From contig CM067105.1 in the NCBI GenBank assembly GCA_034008185.1, positions 1,674,001 to 1,738,000 of the forward strand: a stretch of DNA of 64,000 nucleotides, in the 5' to 3' direction. The position numbers and the translations under genes were made by a program. Of this stretch, positions 22,981-35,530 are shown in pieces (within the stretch, counting starts at the first letter, position 1; every line of letters begins with the position of its first letter). Under the pieces are notes generated by a model. It ran no database searches. It was not told the origin of the DNA and saw only the letters and a list, made by a program, of their open reading frames with translations. The DNA comes from Gorsachius magnificus. Lineage: Eukaryota; Chordata; Aves; Pelecaniformes; Ardeidae.

Positions 22981-25104
22981 AGGGAGAGATTCAAGGCAGC
23001 CTGGAGTGGGAGGAGAGGGGAGAGCTGAAAGGGAAGAAACCAGGACAGCCCCTGACACGGTAAGTCTCTTGGTGCAGGGCAATGCAGCTGCGGTTCCAGG
23101 AAGGCTCTCCTGAAGCTCTCCTAGCCTCCAGGCTCCAGGATCTGTCTGGAGGGCTCCCAGCCCAGGGGCTCATGTTAGACAAGTGTGAAGAGCTGAAGCT
23201 CGGGTGTGCACCCAGAGCTGCCCAGGCCATTTCAGAGGGGACTTTGCCAGAGGCAGGGAATGCCCTAAAGGTGAAGAGCTCTCCTGATCCTGTGCTTTCA
23301 GTTTCCTGCTGTTTCAGGGAAAAGGCGCTGTTATTTGTGGAGGGGAAGACAGAGAATCCAGACCTGCTCCAATGAAAGATCAGTAGGTGTGGTAGGAGCC
23401 AAGTGAACTGCTTCCACCAAATCCTGTACCTGCAGAGAGCACCAGCATCACCTCTGTTTTCTTTATCAGGCTTTGTCTGACCTGCTCCTTACTGTCTGCC
23501 AGCAGGGAGTACCTGAAACTGGGAGGTTTCTTCAGGGATCCACTGAGCAGGCAGCAGCTGGTGATGGGGTCTGCGATCCCTAAGAGGGTTAAAATTTCAG
23601 GGCAGAGAAACCATTCCAGGCAGGGATAGCTGCAGGCAGCAGACACATGGGCAGAGAGCTATAGGAAACTCCAACCAGCAATGTCATTGGAGGAAGAATT
23701 TGGAAGGCTCCCTATCACCCCCTCCACAGCAGACCCCTTCCTCAGAGCAAGACCCCTGCGCTCGTCTCCCACCCAGCACAGCCTCTGCCCTCCAGGCTGT
23801 GTGCTCCAGGGCAGGAGTTGCCTCTGCTGCAGCCAGAGCTCCAGCACAGCAGAGGTGCATCTCTCCTGACACGTGGCCCCTTCCCTCTGCAGGGCAAAGG
23901 GGCTGAGAGCGACTGCTCTGGCATTTTGCTGACTGGGAGGTGCTGGGCTCTGCTGGGAAGGCCAATGCCTGCCTGCCTCTCCTCTCCTTGCTTCCTTTCA
24001 CAGGAGAGTCACAGAGTTTTTCTTTGTTTCTGCTGCTGGTTCTGCTGCTCTTCTTCCTGATTTTGGGGTCCCTGGCAATAAGAGTGGTGGTGTGGGGCAA
24101 GGGCTGGGGGTGCTGAGTCCCTGCTCAGACACAGACCTGGAGGGTGCTGCCCTGGAGCTGTTTCCATGGCACCAAAGCCCTGTTTTAATTTTCCCATCTC
24201 AAGACACTATAGGCAGTGCTTGGGCAAGGAGACACTGCTTCCCGAAGTAGACATCACCTTAAGACCCCTGGTTATGCTGGACAGGGAGTCCTGCGGGGCT
24301 GTGAACATCACTTCAGAAAAGCAGAGGTCTCATCCAAGACCTTTGTGGTGGCTGAGAGCACCTGATCTGCCCATGCAAATCACCATCGTGGTCCTGTCCT
24401 CTTCATCATTGTTCTGCATAGCTGTGCTGGGAAGGAGAGCTGCTTTTAAATTTGCACCTTGAGCACAAAGCCTATGCTCCCGGTCCAGACCAGTCTCCTT
24501 TTCAGAGCAAGCTCTGGGTATAGTCCTCCTGCAGCTGAAAGCGGTGGAAGCACAGAGTGTCTGGGCACCAGGCTGATGGGCAGAGCAGCCCTCCTGCACG
24601 TGAGTGCTGATGCAGGTTTGCACTGAGAGCAACGGGGCAGTGGAGAAGTTTTGCCCTTCCCAAGAAAATTTCCCAACTGGGATAAGGGTAACTGAATCCT
24701 GAAACACAGTGTAAGGAGACACATTTGCTGCACCTCTTCTCCCACCTTCCTCTGTGGAAGAAAGCTCCTTCTGAGCTATTTGCCCTGCACTATAGTGCAG
24801 CAGAGATGCTGATGTGGGATGATGACCATGCAGATGCTGACAGACCCTTCTGCATTAGGACGGGTTCCATCTCACAAAGCTGAACACCAGGACCAGTCCC
24901 TCCCCCTACCCACTTCTGATGATCAGGGCTGACTTATCAAGTGCTCATGGTCAGAGGCCCTGTTCTTCATCACATACTTGGCCAGCACCAACCGGTGCTG
25001 CAGCTGAAAAAAGGTCTCCTGGGAAAAGAAAGGGATGACTGAATGTGATGTGGGAAATGTCTTTGCTTTTGCTCAGAGAAGTCTTCCCTAACACGTCACT
25101 GTCT

Positions 25105-25119
25105 TTTTCTCTTGTGCAG
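25105..25119 (+). promoter_or_regulatory. Likely 3' splice site before the copy B coding exon
   Basis: TTTTTCTCTTGTGCAG ends at 25,119, 18 bases before the ATG at 25,138. Confidence 0.55.
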
Positions 25120-25137
25120 AGTGCCCAGAGTCATCAA

Positions 25138-26070
25138 ATGTCCAACGACAGCTCCATCACCCAGTTCCTCCTCCTGGCTTTTTCAGACACACGGGAGCTG
25201 CAGCTCTTGCACTTCTGGCTCTTCCTGGGTATCTACCTGGCTGCCCGCTTGGGCAACGGCCTCATCATCACTGCCATAGCCTGTGACCTCCGCCTCCACA
25301 CCCCCATGTACTTCTTCCTCCTAAATCTCTCCCTCCTTGACCTGGGCTCCATCTCTACCACTGTCCCCAAATCCATGAGCAACTCCCTCTGGGACACCAG
25401 GGATATCTCCTACACAGGATGTGCTTCCCAGGTCTTTCTCGTTATCTTTTTCATGTCAGCACAACTGTCTTTTCTCACTATCATGGCCTATGATCGTTGC
25501 GTTGCCATCTGCAAACCCCTACACTATAGGACCCTCCTGGGCAGCAGAGCTTGTGTCCACATAGCAGCAGCTGCCTGGGGCAGTGGGCTCCTATATACTC
25601 TCCTGCACACTGTCAATACATTTTCACTCCCCCTCTGCCAAGGCAATGCTGTGGACCAGTTCTTCTGTGAATTCCCCTAAATCCTCAAGCTCTCCTGCTC
25701 AGATGCCTACCTCAGGGAATTTGGGCTTCTTGTGGTTAGTGTCTTTGTGGGTATTGGATATTTTGTTTTCATTGTGCTGTCCTATGTGCAGATCTTTAGG
25801 GCTGTGTTGAGGATCCCCTCTGAACAGGGATGGCACAAAGCCTTTTCCACGTGCCTCCCTCACCTGGCCATGGTCTCCCTGTTTTTGAGCACTGCAATGT
25901 TTGCCCACCTGAAGTCCCCCTCCATCTCCTCCCCATCCCTGGACCTGGTGATGGCTGTTCTGTACTCAGTAGTTCCTCCAGCAGTGAACCCCTTCATCTA
26001 TAGCATGAGGAACCAGGAGCTCCAGGTTGCAGTCTGGAAACTGATAATTGGATGGTTTTTGAAACAATAA
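25138..26070 (+). pseudogene. Olfactory receptor, OR14-like, one nonsense codon (copy B)
   Basis: A G-protein-coupled odorant receptor of usual length (310 codons) if the single TAA at 25,678-25,680 is disregarded. The start at 25,138 aligns with the other copies; an in-frame ATG at 25,045 lies upstream of the likely splice acceptor. Landmarks: LGNGLIITAIACD (TM1), LHTPMYFFLLNLS (TM2), MAYDRCVAICKPLHY (TM3, with DRC in place of DRY), DQFFCEFP then TAA, SYVQIFRAVLRIPS, HKAFSTCLPHL (TM6), PPAVNPFIYSMRNQEL (TM7). The other copies have Pro-Gln, Pro-His or Pro-Pro here, so a CAA or CAG to TAA type change is likely. The rest of the frame is open. Confidence 0.95.
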
Positions 26071-27429
26071 AATTCTTCTGCATAGCAGCTATAATGTAAT
26101 TCATTGCAGACCTAGCCTGTATTCTGTATTTTTTTTTCTTGGTGGTGCTTTTTACATCTGAAAAGGTTGTTCCCCCCTTTCTAATTCACTGTCTGCTTTG
26201 CTTTTCTGATCGAGTGGCTGTGTAAAAGAAGAGCCCTGCTCTCTGTGTTTAAACATGATAAAGGTCATTCAGAAACTTTTCTTTTCCTGAAATCTATCCT
26301 GAAATGTCTTTTTGGAGCTATGGGGCTATTCCTGTGTGCATGGGTGGAGGGGAAAAGAGTCCTGTCATGGCAGCACTGCCAGGGAGCACCAGAATTTGGT
26401 CTTCCAGAGGTCTTATCTTTCAGTTCCACATTCTTTTTCTGATCCCTTGCATTGGTGTAAGGCCTGAGTACTCTGGCATCTTGGTCACAGTCCTGCTGCA
26501 TGGTAGTCCTCTGACCACAGGAAGGGACAGGTACTGGGAAATTCTGTGACAAAGCTCCATAACAGCATTTGAGGTGATCTCCTCCTCAGGGAAATTCTTG
26601 AAGGCTTAGGTCTTCTCTCAAGAACATGCCCAGGAAGTGTCCCACAGATGAAAACACCAGTATACAGCTAAATAATGTGAGTGTGCAGGGTTGGGGCATG
26701 TAGCAGTGTCCTTGCACAGCCAGGCCTCTTGCGAGAGACCTGAAGGACCAGCAGAGGAGGGTCTGGTCTGTGCCCGTGTTTGCTGGACACCCTGGGGAAG
26801 CTGCCCCAGGGCAATCGTCCTGGACTAGCCCCTCACAACCACCATTTCCAGCTCTGTACCCTCACCACAGCTTGGAGAGGTCCTTTGTCCTTCCATGCAA
26901 GGACGCTGAATGACTAGGTCAGAAGTCCATGTTTGCACATCATGTAGGTGAGATGAGGGGAACCTGAGTGAACACAAATGCCATCAGCAATTCCTTGGGG
27001 TTCCATGAAGGCCTGTGGGACAGACAGTATCTCAAGGTCACTTCATGTTGGGAATAACATCCCCTGGGATATCACTTGAATGTAACCCTTCCTTGAACTG
27101 AGGTCCCTGTGTCCAGTCCTCATGCTGGAGGGCATGTCAGATGAGTGGGCATCTCAGAGCAGGGTGATACACCGCAGGGCTGAGGTGCTTCCCAACATCT
27201 GGGAGTGGCAGCAGGAGGCCAGAGAGATACGAGGACTCCTGTGGTGCGCTGCCTCAGTGTGTAAAAGGCAAAGACTCTGAACACCCCTGGGTGCATCAGG
27301 AGTCCACAAGGAAAGCTCAGATATAGACACCTGACAGAACCCTGACTTTCTGTGTGTGACTTCAGAAAAAAACCTACTGGCCCAATGAGGTTCATCTCAG
27401 ATTCCTCAGACAGGCTCATTACAAGTGCT

Positions 27430-28070
27430 CCTGTCTGCTACTTCACCCTTGCCCATGATTTTGGATTGTGCTCTCAAAAGGGTCAGAGCAATCAGAGAGG
27501 TTCTGGAGTCCTTCCAAAAGGCAGGCATCAATCCCATCTTCAAGAAAGTCAGGAATGAGAACTGGGAGGATTACAGGCTGGTCAGCCTACATCCGTCCCT
27601 GGGGAGGGGATGGGACACATCCTCCTGCAACCATTTCCAGGCACGTGAAGGACAAGAAAGGAAATGCTGAACCAAAATGGGCAGGAGGAAGAAAAGCATG
27701 CTGTGTACATAGAATTTGGCAAGGCCTTTGACATGGTCTCCTGTGGTGTCCTTATTGCTATGTGGGCTGAAGGATTGGACATTGCGTGGGAAGTTGGCTG
27801 GGCGATCAGGCTCAAATGTCATTAGTTGTGCAGAGTCCTCTGAGCAGGCAGCTACTAGTAGCAGCCCTCAGTGACCAGCACTTGGGCCAATACTGTGGAA
27901 CATCTTTTTCATCCCCCTGTAGGATGTGATGGATTGCACTTTCAGCTCCTTTGTGGATGATGCAAAGCTGGGCAGAGCCTCATCTCGTTCAGCCTGCCTT
28001 GAGCAGGAGAGTAAAGCAAGGTGATGTTCAGGGCTCTCTTCAAACCTGAGTTATTCTATGATTCAGTGAA
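27430..28070 (+). mobile_element. Old CR1 LINE fragment (right arm)
   Basis: Mirror partner of 11,605-12,240. The text GATTACAGGCTGGTCAGCC and the AATTTGGCAAGGCCTTTGAC motif (K-A-F-D of the RT) are visible. It ends near TTATTCTATGATTCAGTGA. Confidence 0.75.
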
Positions 28071-28964
28071 TTTTTTCCCTTGGAGAGGTTCTTGAAGATA
28101 GAATGGGTGGAAGAAGAAGAATGAAAAGAGAAAGAGGTAGAAGAGACATAAAATGTGTCAACAGAAATGTAGCATTTCATGTGCAGAATGTTTCTCCACT
28201 CAAATCATTAGTAGGAAATATCTTTGATAAATTTGATAAAACAAGCATACTTTTCTCTGGTCAGGCCCTGGGCTGTAGGGAGGAGGATGGATGGGTATGG
28301 TATGATGAGGTCAATGGTGTTTCAGAAACTCCCAGTCCAGTAGGAAGCCTATGGTTGTGAAGGGGCCTGTGAGGTTGATTCTGGAGGTGATAGGCCAGCA
28401 GCAGGAACATGGTGTGGTGGTGTGCTCTGCACCCTGCCCCTCACCTGACTTTTTCCCCTATCCCTGCTCAAGCAATAACCACCAGAGGCGATTGTGATGG
28501 ATGTGTCTGGTCGTGATGGATGCATCCAGCTCAGAGCGGATTTGGCAGAGACAGATAACAACACAATAGCCAGTGGCTAATTTATGGCACTATGTCCACC
28601 TAACTACAGTGCTGGTCAGTGTCTGATTCAAGCCAAATTAGGAAGAAACAAACATCTGCCGTTGCTATGTAAACATGACTATGAGTCAGTCATCTTACCC
28701 CCATCAATAGTGAGCAGCCCAAGAGCCCTCTGAGCTCTCCTGCAGGCAGTGGGCTGCACGTCAGAATCTCCCCTTGAGCAGGGACACCTCTCAAGGTTAC
28801 TCCTCAAGGCTGAGATTTCTTGTCACAACAGTGACTAACAGCACCCTAACGTTTTAAACCTCATCTAAGTGATAGCAAGGACTGATTGCACATACCTAGT
28901 CCTTTAGACATAAACTGATGACCAAGTCTGGGACTAGGATTGGATCCAGCCGTACCTAGGCTCC

Positions 28965-29557
28965 TGTCCTGGTTTCGACTGGGATAGAGTTAATTTTCTT
29001 CATATAAGCTAGCATAGTGCTGTGTTTTGGATTTAGTACCACAAGAATGTTGATAACACTCTGATGTTTTTAGTTGTTGCCAAGTAGTGCTCAGAATATT
29101 CAAGGACTTTTTGAGCTTCTCCTGCTCGGCCAGGTGCATAACAAGCTGGGAGGGAGCACAGCTAGGACAGCTAACCCAAACTGTCCAAGGAATTATTCCA
29201 GACCATATAGTGTCATGCTCGGGGGGAGTTAGTCGGTCGGTCGGTTGCGGGGAGAGTGATAGCTGCTTGGGGACTGATCACGGCTCGGGGAGTGATCGCT
29301 GCTCGGGACGGGCTGGCATCGGTCGGTGGCTAGTGAGCAAGTGCATTGTGCATCATTCGTTTTGTATATTCTGTATATTCTCTTACCATTCTCATTATTA
29401 CTATTAATATTATTTTATCTTATTAAACTGTCTTTATCTCAGCCCACGGCTCTAACCTTTTATTTTCCTTCCCGATTCTCTCCCCCATCCCACTGAGAGA
29501 GGGGAGTGAGCGAGCGGCTGCGTGGTGCTTAGTTGCCAGCCGGGTTAAACCACGACA
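28965..29557 (+). mobile_element. Solo ERVL-like LTR, 593 bp
   Basis: It starts TGTCCTGGTTTCGACTGG, ends GGTTAAACCACGACA and is flanked by the 5-bp duplication GCTCC (28,960-28,964 and 29,558-29,562). Five-base duplications are usual for class III-type elements. No internal region remains, so the two LTRs have recombined. The corresponding place in the left arm (about 10,850-10,875) is empty, so insertion followed the arm duplication. Confidence 0.93.
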
Positions 29558-30089
29558 GCTCCTCTGAGGAAGGAGTTTAGAAAGCAAGGGCATCCTTCCT
29601 GAACCTCATGACTCAATGGGAAGGTCTCCCCTGTCCTCTATGCAGTAAATAACCAAATGTACCTTGCCATTGCATCTTGTTAATCAACGGTCACATTTAC
29701 CATTGAACCTTGTTACCTCACTGCTTTGTATCCATAAAGTATATTTTTGCTTTTTTCTCCCTCCCATCTGCGACACCATCCTTGTACCCCCCATGCAAGC
29801 AGCCCATCTCTCTTTACCTCACTGGTGCTAGTTTGGCTTCCTTTGTAACCTCATTTGGTGCTTCTCAGCTTGTCACCATGGGAATTCGTACCCTTGCCAG
29901 CAGTTCCATTAAATGCGAAATTCCTCCTATTGTCCATAGAGTCGTTCAATTCCTCATGCTGTTACCTTGTCAGAGTCACGACAAATCTGCTGGGCCAGCT
30001 GTAAAAAATGAGCTTCACTCCAGGGGCACCTGGAGAAATTCTGGGAAGTTGTCAATAGAAGCCTCACAGTGTTTTAGAAGGAGAAGTGT

Positions 30090-30530
30090 CAAGTGCTTTT
30101 TGGGGGGCAGAATAATGCCAAACATGAGGTTAGACTTGGGCCGGAACAACTCAAGGATAGCCCTGAGGAGAAGGGCCTAGGCATTCCAAGGGATCGCACA
30201 TGGGTGAGTGGCAAATGCTCAGAGTTACTAAGGACAAGTGAACAGGGATGCATTAGGAGGATGATGACCACCCAAACAATAGTTTAATCACCCCCCCTTG
30301 ACTAAGAACTGATGGTGCCACATCTGGACTAGTGTGTCTGCGTGTGGGCCTACTCATTCTGGAGGAATGGGGAGGAAGTGGAGAGATTCCAGAGGAGACC
30401 TGCCAGGATGGGGTTTGGGGCCTCTGTGGAGAAGCTGAGGGACCTGGGCTTCTTTAGCCTGGTGAAGTGGAGGCTCAGGCCTCTAGAATAGCCCCATGCA
30501 ACTGCTTGAAGTGCAGTTTCAGAGATGATG
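30090..30530 (+). mobile_element. Old CR1 LINE fragment (right arm)
   Basis: Mirror partner of 9,600-10,090. It carries GAGAAGCTGAGGGACCTGGG and TTCTTTAGCCTGGTGAAG, typical of the CR1 C-terminal region. Confidence 0.75.
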
Positions 30531-30961
30531 GATCTTTTCTTGGCAGTGGGAAGAGAGGGAAACCTCTACAAAGTGAAGCTCACAAGGTTCATACATGAGG
30601 TGATGAATAAGAAGTCTCATTCAGAGGGTATGCTTGTGGTGCAAGAGGTCACCCAGAAGGAGCCTGCATCAGCCCATGGCTTTGTCTTTCAAGGAACAGA
30701 CAGCGATTTGTAGAGAGACATCCGGGAAGGTCTAGAAATGTCAGGGTGAGAAATGGTGGTAAAGCAAGATGGGTGTCTACAGCCTGAAAGAAAGCAGCTG
30801 CAGGCATGGGACAGTGTAGGACAGCCTGCAGTTGAGATGGCCAAGGGGTCTGTCTAGGCTGAAAGGCCACACAAGACCAAGGCCTTTGTCCCCTTGACTA
30901 GGACAGTTGCATCTTCCACTGAGGCCCACCAGGAGAAACTGGATTTGGAGGGTCTGCTCTT

Positions 30962-32547
30962 GGTTTCCCCCTTGCCCCTTTTTGGGGAGGCCAGGAGGTG
31001 TCAGAGAATTTTCCTACACTTGGCATTGCTCACCCTCCCACCCCACTGCCCCCAGAAAGAGCCCTGAGCCACACAGGAGGGACAGGATTTTCCTCCCCAA
31101 GGCCTGGGGGTCTGGGCTTGGCCTTTCTGATTTATAAAGGAAAGCAAAGTTTTTCTCACCATTACAGCCACTTGCACAGTGCCTTTGCCTGTCTATAATC
31201 ATGGCCTCCAATCATCTGCTCTAAGGAGTCCCTGGGGAGGCTTTATCAGTAACAACCCTCACTGGGGCCCATTAATACTTCAAGGTACTTTGAGTTTTGC
31301 TTCTGGCTTCTGGACTGGTTTTTTTCAACCTTCTCTTAGTAGCTGAGCTTCATGGACTCAGCACCAAATACACCGTGGGGCTTATTAAGATACAGAAAGT
31401 CATAATGAGCCATGCCTCTTCCTTTAATTTCCTTCAAGCCTTCAAGCCTTGTACAGCTAATGAGAGAAATTTCATAGTGTAGTTCAAAAGCTGGATTTCA
31501 ATGAGCATTTAATAAACGAGGGGGTTTGCTTTTTAAAGGGCATTTTTTATTACTTTTCAGTCTCCCAAAGGAGTGATTACAGCACTCTCCAGTTGGCACT
31601 GATGCAGAGAGTTTCTTAAGGAGGTTTCAACCACTAGGAGAAACCGTCCCTTGAGGTCTGACACTGTATGGACAACTTTGCTCCTCACCTCCCCACCCTC
31701 ACCATTTCTCTCATTGGTCTCCTGGGAAGGAATGATCTGAATGAATTAATCACTCTTCCTTGCCTCAGACTTCTGAGGCCACTGAAGCCTGCAGCTGCAG
31801 GTTACAGCTCCTTTGCACCATCTCCCCCCTGCTCTCCTTAGAGAGCTGAATGCGCACAGGCACTGAGGGATGTTTTCCTATTGGCAAGGAAAGAAAAAGC
31901 AAAGCGTGACCAAGTGCCATCAACAAAACTCACTCTGCAAGCACATGCTCAGTACGGACTGCCTCTAATGCGGTTGCCTTTTGACAAGGGAGAAGCTTAG
32001 GAGAGATATTTTAGGCAGGTGGATAAACAAAGATAGATGGAAACACAATTAAAGAGCTGGCTGAGGAGACAATTAGACTGCTGAAAGACAGGCGATCTTC
32101 TAACTTCCTGATGTCAAAGCAGCAACTGGGTGGGTGACAGGGATGTGAATGAAGAAAGAGTAAGGGGAGGAGAAAACTGGAGAAGAATGGAAAGGGCCTT
32201 TGTCTATGCAGTCTGCATGGGAAAAGATGACCTTAGCAATGGTTGTTCTATCAAGACATCTTAAAATACATGAAAGATTAGAGAAATTAAATGTAATGTA
32301 GTACAGGCAGAACAGTGGTAATGAAGTTACAGTTGAAGGTGAATATGTCTTCAGAATATCCCTGTTGAAAGTTCATGGGATTGGTAGCATTCTCTTGTGA
32401 GCGAGGACAAACCAGCGTTGCATCCATCTTTGAAGGAGGCCCAAAATTCAACCCAAAGAACCCCAGTCTGTAGAAGCTCACTGTGGTGACGATTGTGCCT
32501 TGGCATGATTGCTGCTGGGTGACATTTCTGGGCACCTTAGAGAGAAG
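30962..32547. repeat. Outer arm (right copy), near-identical inverted partner of 1-1586
   Basis: Colinear and essentially identical in reverse to the window start. The first six bases, 30,962-30,967 (GGTTTC, complement GAAACC), are the unoccupied target site of the provirus. The arm must continue to at least 32,547, where the window's left end cuts off the comparison. Confidence 0.95.
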
Positions 32548-33540
32548 AATGTGTCCCACTGCAGTCAGCATGGATTATCCAAGGGTAAATCATGCCTCAC
32601 AAACCTGACTGCCTTCATGAAGAAGTCACTGCTTTTCTGCACCAGTGGAGAAGAGTGGATGTCACTGACCTGCACTTCAGCAAGACTTTGGGCATGGTCT
32701 CCCTTCATATCCTCATACCCATATTAGGCCATGACAGTCTGGATGGGGAGACAAAGAGCTGGGTAAAACACCAATTGGATGATGAGACCCAGCACTAGAC
32801 CCAGTACCACAGAGGTTGTGTCACCAGTGCTCAGTAGAGAGGGAGGATCACTGCCCTCAACCTGCTGGCAATGCTTTTCCCAATGCAGCCAGGGAGGCTG
32901 TAGGCCTGCTTTGCTGTAAGGGCACACTGCTGGCTCACACTCAGCTTGTTGTCTACCAGAACCCCAAAGGTTCTTCTCTGACAAGCTGTTGAGAAGCTCT
33001 CAGTCACTCAACCCCCAACCTGTTCTGCTGCAGGGCATTATTTCTCCCTATGTGCAGGACCTGCTTTTCCCTTTGTTGAACTTGATGAGGTTTATTTCTG
33101 CCCAGTTCTCCAGCCTGTTGAGGTCTCTCTGGACGGCAGAACACCAATCTGGTGTCTCAGCCACTTCTTCCAGTTTTGTGTCATCAGCAATTTGCTGAGG
33201 GTCTACCATGCCCAGCTTGTTAATGAAGAGCTTAGGCAGCGTAGGACCTAGTATCAGTCCCTGAGGTACACAGTGAGGAACTGGCTTCCTGCTGGACTTT
33301 GTGCCCTTGGTAACAACCCTCTGGTTGTTCTGTCAGTTCTCAATCTACCTCACTTTCCACTTGTCCAGAGTACATTTTGTCAGTCTGTCCAGGAGGACAT
33401 TAGAGGAAGTAGGCTGAAATTCCTGGACGACACTCTTAGTCATACGGTTTCATTTTAGGAAGTCCTGCAAGGAGCAGGGAGCTGGACTCGATGAACATTT
33501 GCGAGTCCCTTCTAACTTTAGATATTCTATGATTCGATGA
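32548..33540. mobile_element. Nested CR1 LINE fragments
   Basis: 32,560-32,800 is plus-strand CR1 RT ([15 protein letters not shown], then FSKTLGMVS). About 32,840-33,440 reads as CR1 in reverse (for example AACTTGATGAGGTTTATT). 33,450-33,540 is a plus-strand CR1 3' end (GAGCTGGACTCGATGAAC, TATTCTATGATTCGATGA). Confidence 0.7.
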
Positions 33541-35358
33541 ATGCTTCCCAGATCTTTCTTCTTGCCTTTCTTCAGGATAGGACTGACATTTGCTTCTTTC
33601 CTGTGTTCAGGCATCTCTCGGAGTGGTGTCATGTTGCCTCTTCAGGTTGGGCCCTCCTCACAGTTTACACCACCTCTGCTTTACATCACGATGACAAGTG
33701 AGAGTGACACCTGCACAAAGTTATGGTGGGAGGGTGATGATACTCCAAAGTCCTTTGCAGATACAAAAGTGTCCAGGAGGATTGGAAGAGCTGTAAACAT
33801 CTCAGGACACTCAGGTTCAATGTGTAACATTAAGATTCTCACTATGGTAGGTTGAGAACACTGGATTTGTTCGCTCAGGAAAAAAAAGAAGGGTTTGGGG
33901 AGATCCTAGAACAGTTTCCCACACCTCCCAGGAGGTAATCCGTAAGAGTCAGGCTCTTCACTCTTGTGTGTGATGGGATGGATGGGGTCAATGATCAATG
34001 AGTTTTCCCAGAGAGTAGGTGCCACCTCCAGCTTTGGAGGTTTTTAAGCCCAATGGGAACAATGACATGTGCAACCTCGTTTGAGCCCACAGGTCACCCT
34101 GGTGGGAGCAGGAGGTTGGACTAGAAACCTCCAGAGGTCACTTGCAGCCAGAACAATTCTGTGTTTCCACCGACTATGGCTTTTCTCTTGATTATTTTAG
34201 GGAAAGCACTTCTTTTGCATATATTATATTATATTATATTATATTATATTATATTACATTATGTTATTGTTATCATCATTATCATCATGATCATTATTTT
34301 TCTTTTCTTTTGTGTCTTATTAAACTTTTTATATCTCAACCCACAATTTTTTTTTCTTCCTACAGTTGTCTCCCCCATCCCACTGGGGAGGGGGAGAGTG
34401 AGCAAATGGCCGTGTGGTGTTCAGCTACCTGACGTTCTATACAAAACAGGTGAGCAGATAGGGTTTGTAACCAGGAGTTAAACAAGTTTTCAGATCACAG
34501 CCATGTGAGGATCAGGGAGGTCTAAGGCTCCACTAGGAAGTCAATCTACATGTCCGGATCAGGTCTTTGAGGGTAAGCAGGGTCAGACGCAGTCAAGTGA
34601 TAGCCAAGCAGGTCTGTACTGGAAAGCCAGGTCCAGGACACAGCAAGGAAGCCAGTGTCTGCATCTCAGTCCAGATGAACAGAGCCCATAACAAGGCATG
34701 GCTGTGGCGAGATCAGTGCTACTGCATCACTTATCAGGCAGGGATTGAAAAGCCCAGGCCTGAGCTTAAAGGAAGCCCCTGGGCCCATGAGCTGAGGGAG
34801 TGGGTGGAGGTCCCATACAAGTTTGGTCAGGGTTGGTAAAGCCTCTAAGTGTTCTCAAGGACCTTGGAGCTATTGCAGGTCTTCAAGGAGTACAGATTGC
34901 CCACAAAAAATAAGTCCATAGGGGTGTGCAGATGTTACTCTGCCATCACCAGATTCTAGAAACAACCAATTCAGGTCAAGAAGGCACTCACCTACCATCA
35001 GCCCTATCACATACTGCAGAGCCCCAAGCAGATTAACTGGAGATCATTTGCCACATGCATGGGCACCAGCCACCAACAAGTTACACCTGAACCTGCCCTC
35101 AGTCCCTAAAAGGCCATACAGGGGCCCTGATGTCATCACACTGAGCCCATGGAGAAACAAGCAAAGCTATGAGCATCTTTAGAGTATGTTACCTGGACAT
35201 GTTCTTGTGCAGACTCAGTTGCTCCTTTGTTCTTACTCAAACTGCAGGGTTGGTTTAAGCCAGTTCTTAAGGTAAATTCCTGGTTGTTATCAGGAACAGC
35301 CCTTCGTAAGGAGCTGCAAACTTTCTTGCATCATTTAGTTTGCAAAATAATTAGCAAA
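33541..35358. other. Repeat debris without a gene
   Basis: A CR1 3' end lies near 34,080-34,170 (GTTGGACTAGAAACCTCC). About 34,190-34,440 resembles the 3' third of the ERVL-like LTR (TTATTAAAC, TCTCCCCCATCCCACTGG). I recognise nothing in 34,500-35,358. Confidence 0.5.
34216..34262. repeat. ATATT microsatellite
   Basis: About eight copies of a 5-base ATATT-type unit inside an LTR remnant. The younger LTR copy at 29,390-29,420 has only ATTAATATTATTTTATC-like sequence there, so this is a local expansion. Confidence 0.85.
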
Positions 35359-35385
35359 ACATTTGAGCACTATATATCAATTTGA
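35359..35385. repeat. 27-bp direct repeat, left copy
   Basis: Identical over 27 bases (ACATTTGAGC...ATTTGA) to 36,475-36,501. The pair brackets a 1.09-kb segment containing the truncated OR copy. Confidence 0.92.
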
Positions 35386-35530
35386 CATTCCTTTGTGGAA
35401 ATCATGATCACGAGTAGAAAAAAAAAATCAAACCCCAAAAAACTAAACAAACAAAAGGACAAAGAGTAGAAAACAGGCTGAAGCTATCAGGAGCTGAATT
35501 ACAAGTATTTTGCAGAGGAAGACAGACAAG

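Larger units (their letters stand above)
22560..30961. repeat. Inner arm (right copy) of the inverted repeat, OR unit B
   Basis: Reverse partner of 9,151-~17,040. It carries the plus-strand OR copy B, CR1 pieces in mirrored order and one private insertion, the solo LTR at 28,965-29,557. Between 23,000 and 25,030, and between 26,100 and 27,400, I see only duplicated non-coding sequence. Confidence 0.85.

Noticed and set aside
22450..23082. A 210-codon minus-strand frame in the right arm.
   Set aside because: It starts and ends at positions not kept in the mirror copy and has no domain. It overlaps an LTR end and the GC-rich block.
25045..25137. An alternative upstream ATG extending OR copy B by 31 residues.
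   Set aside because: It lies before a strong splice-acceptor-like sequence and is not kept in the other copies; the MSN start at 25,138 fits the family.
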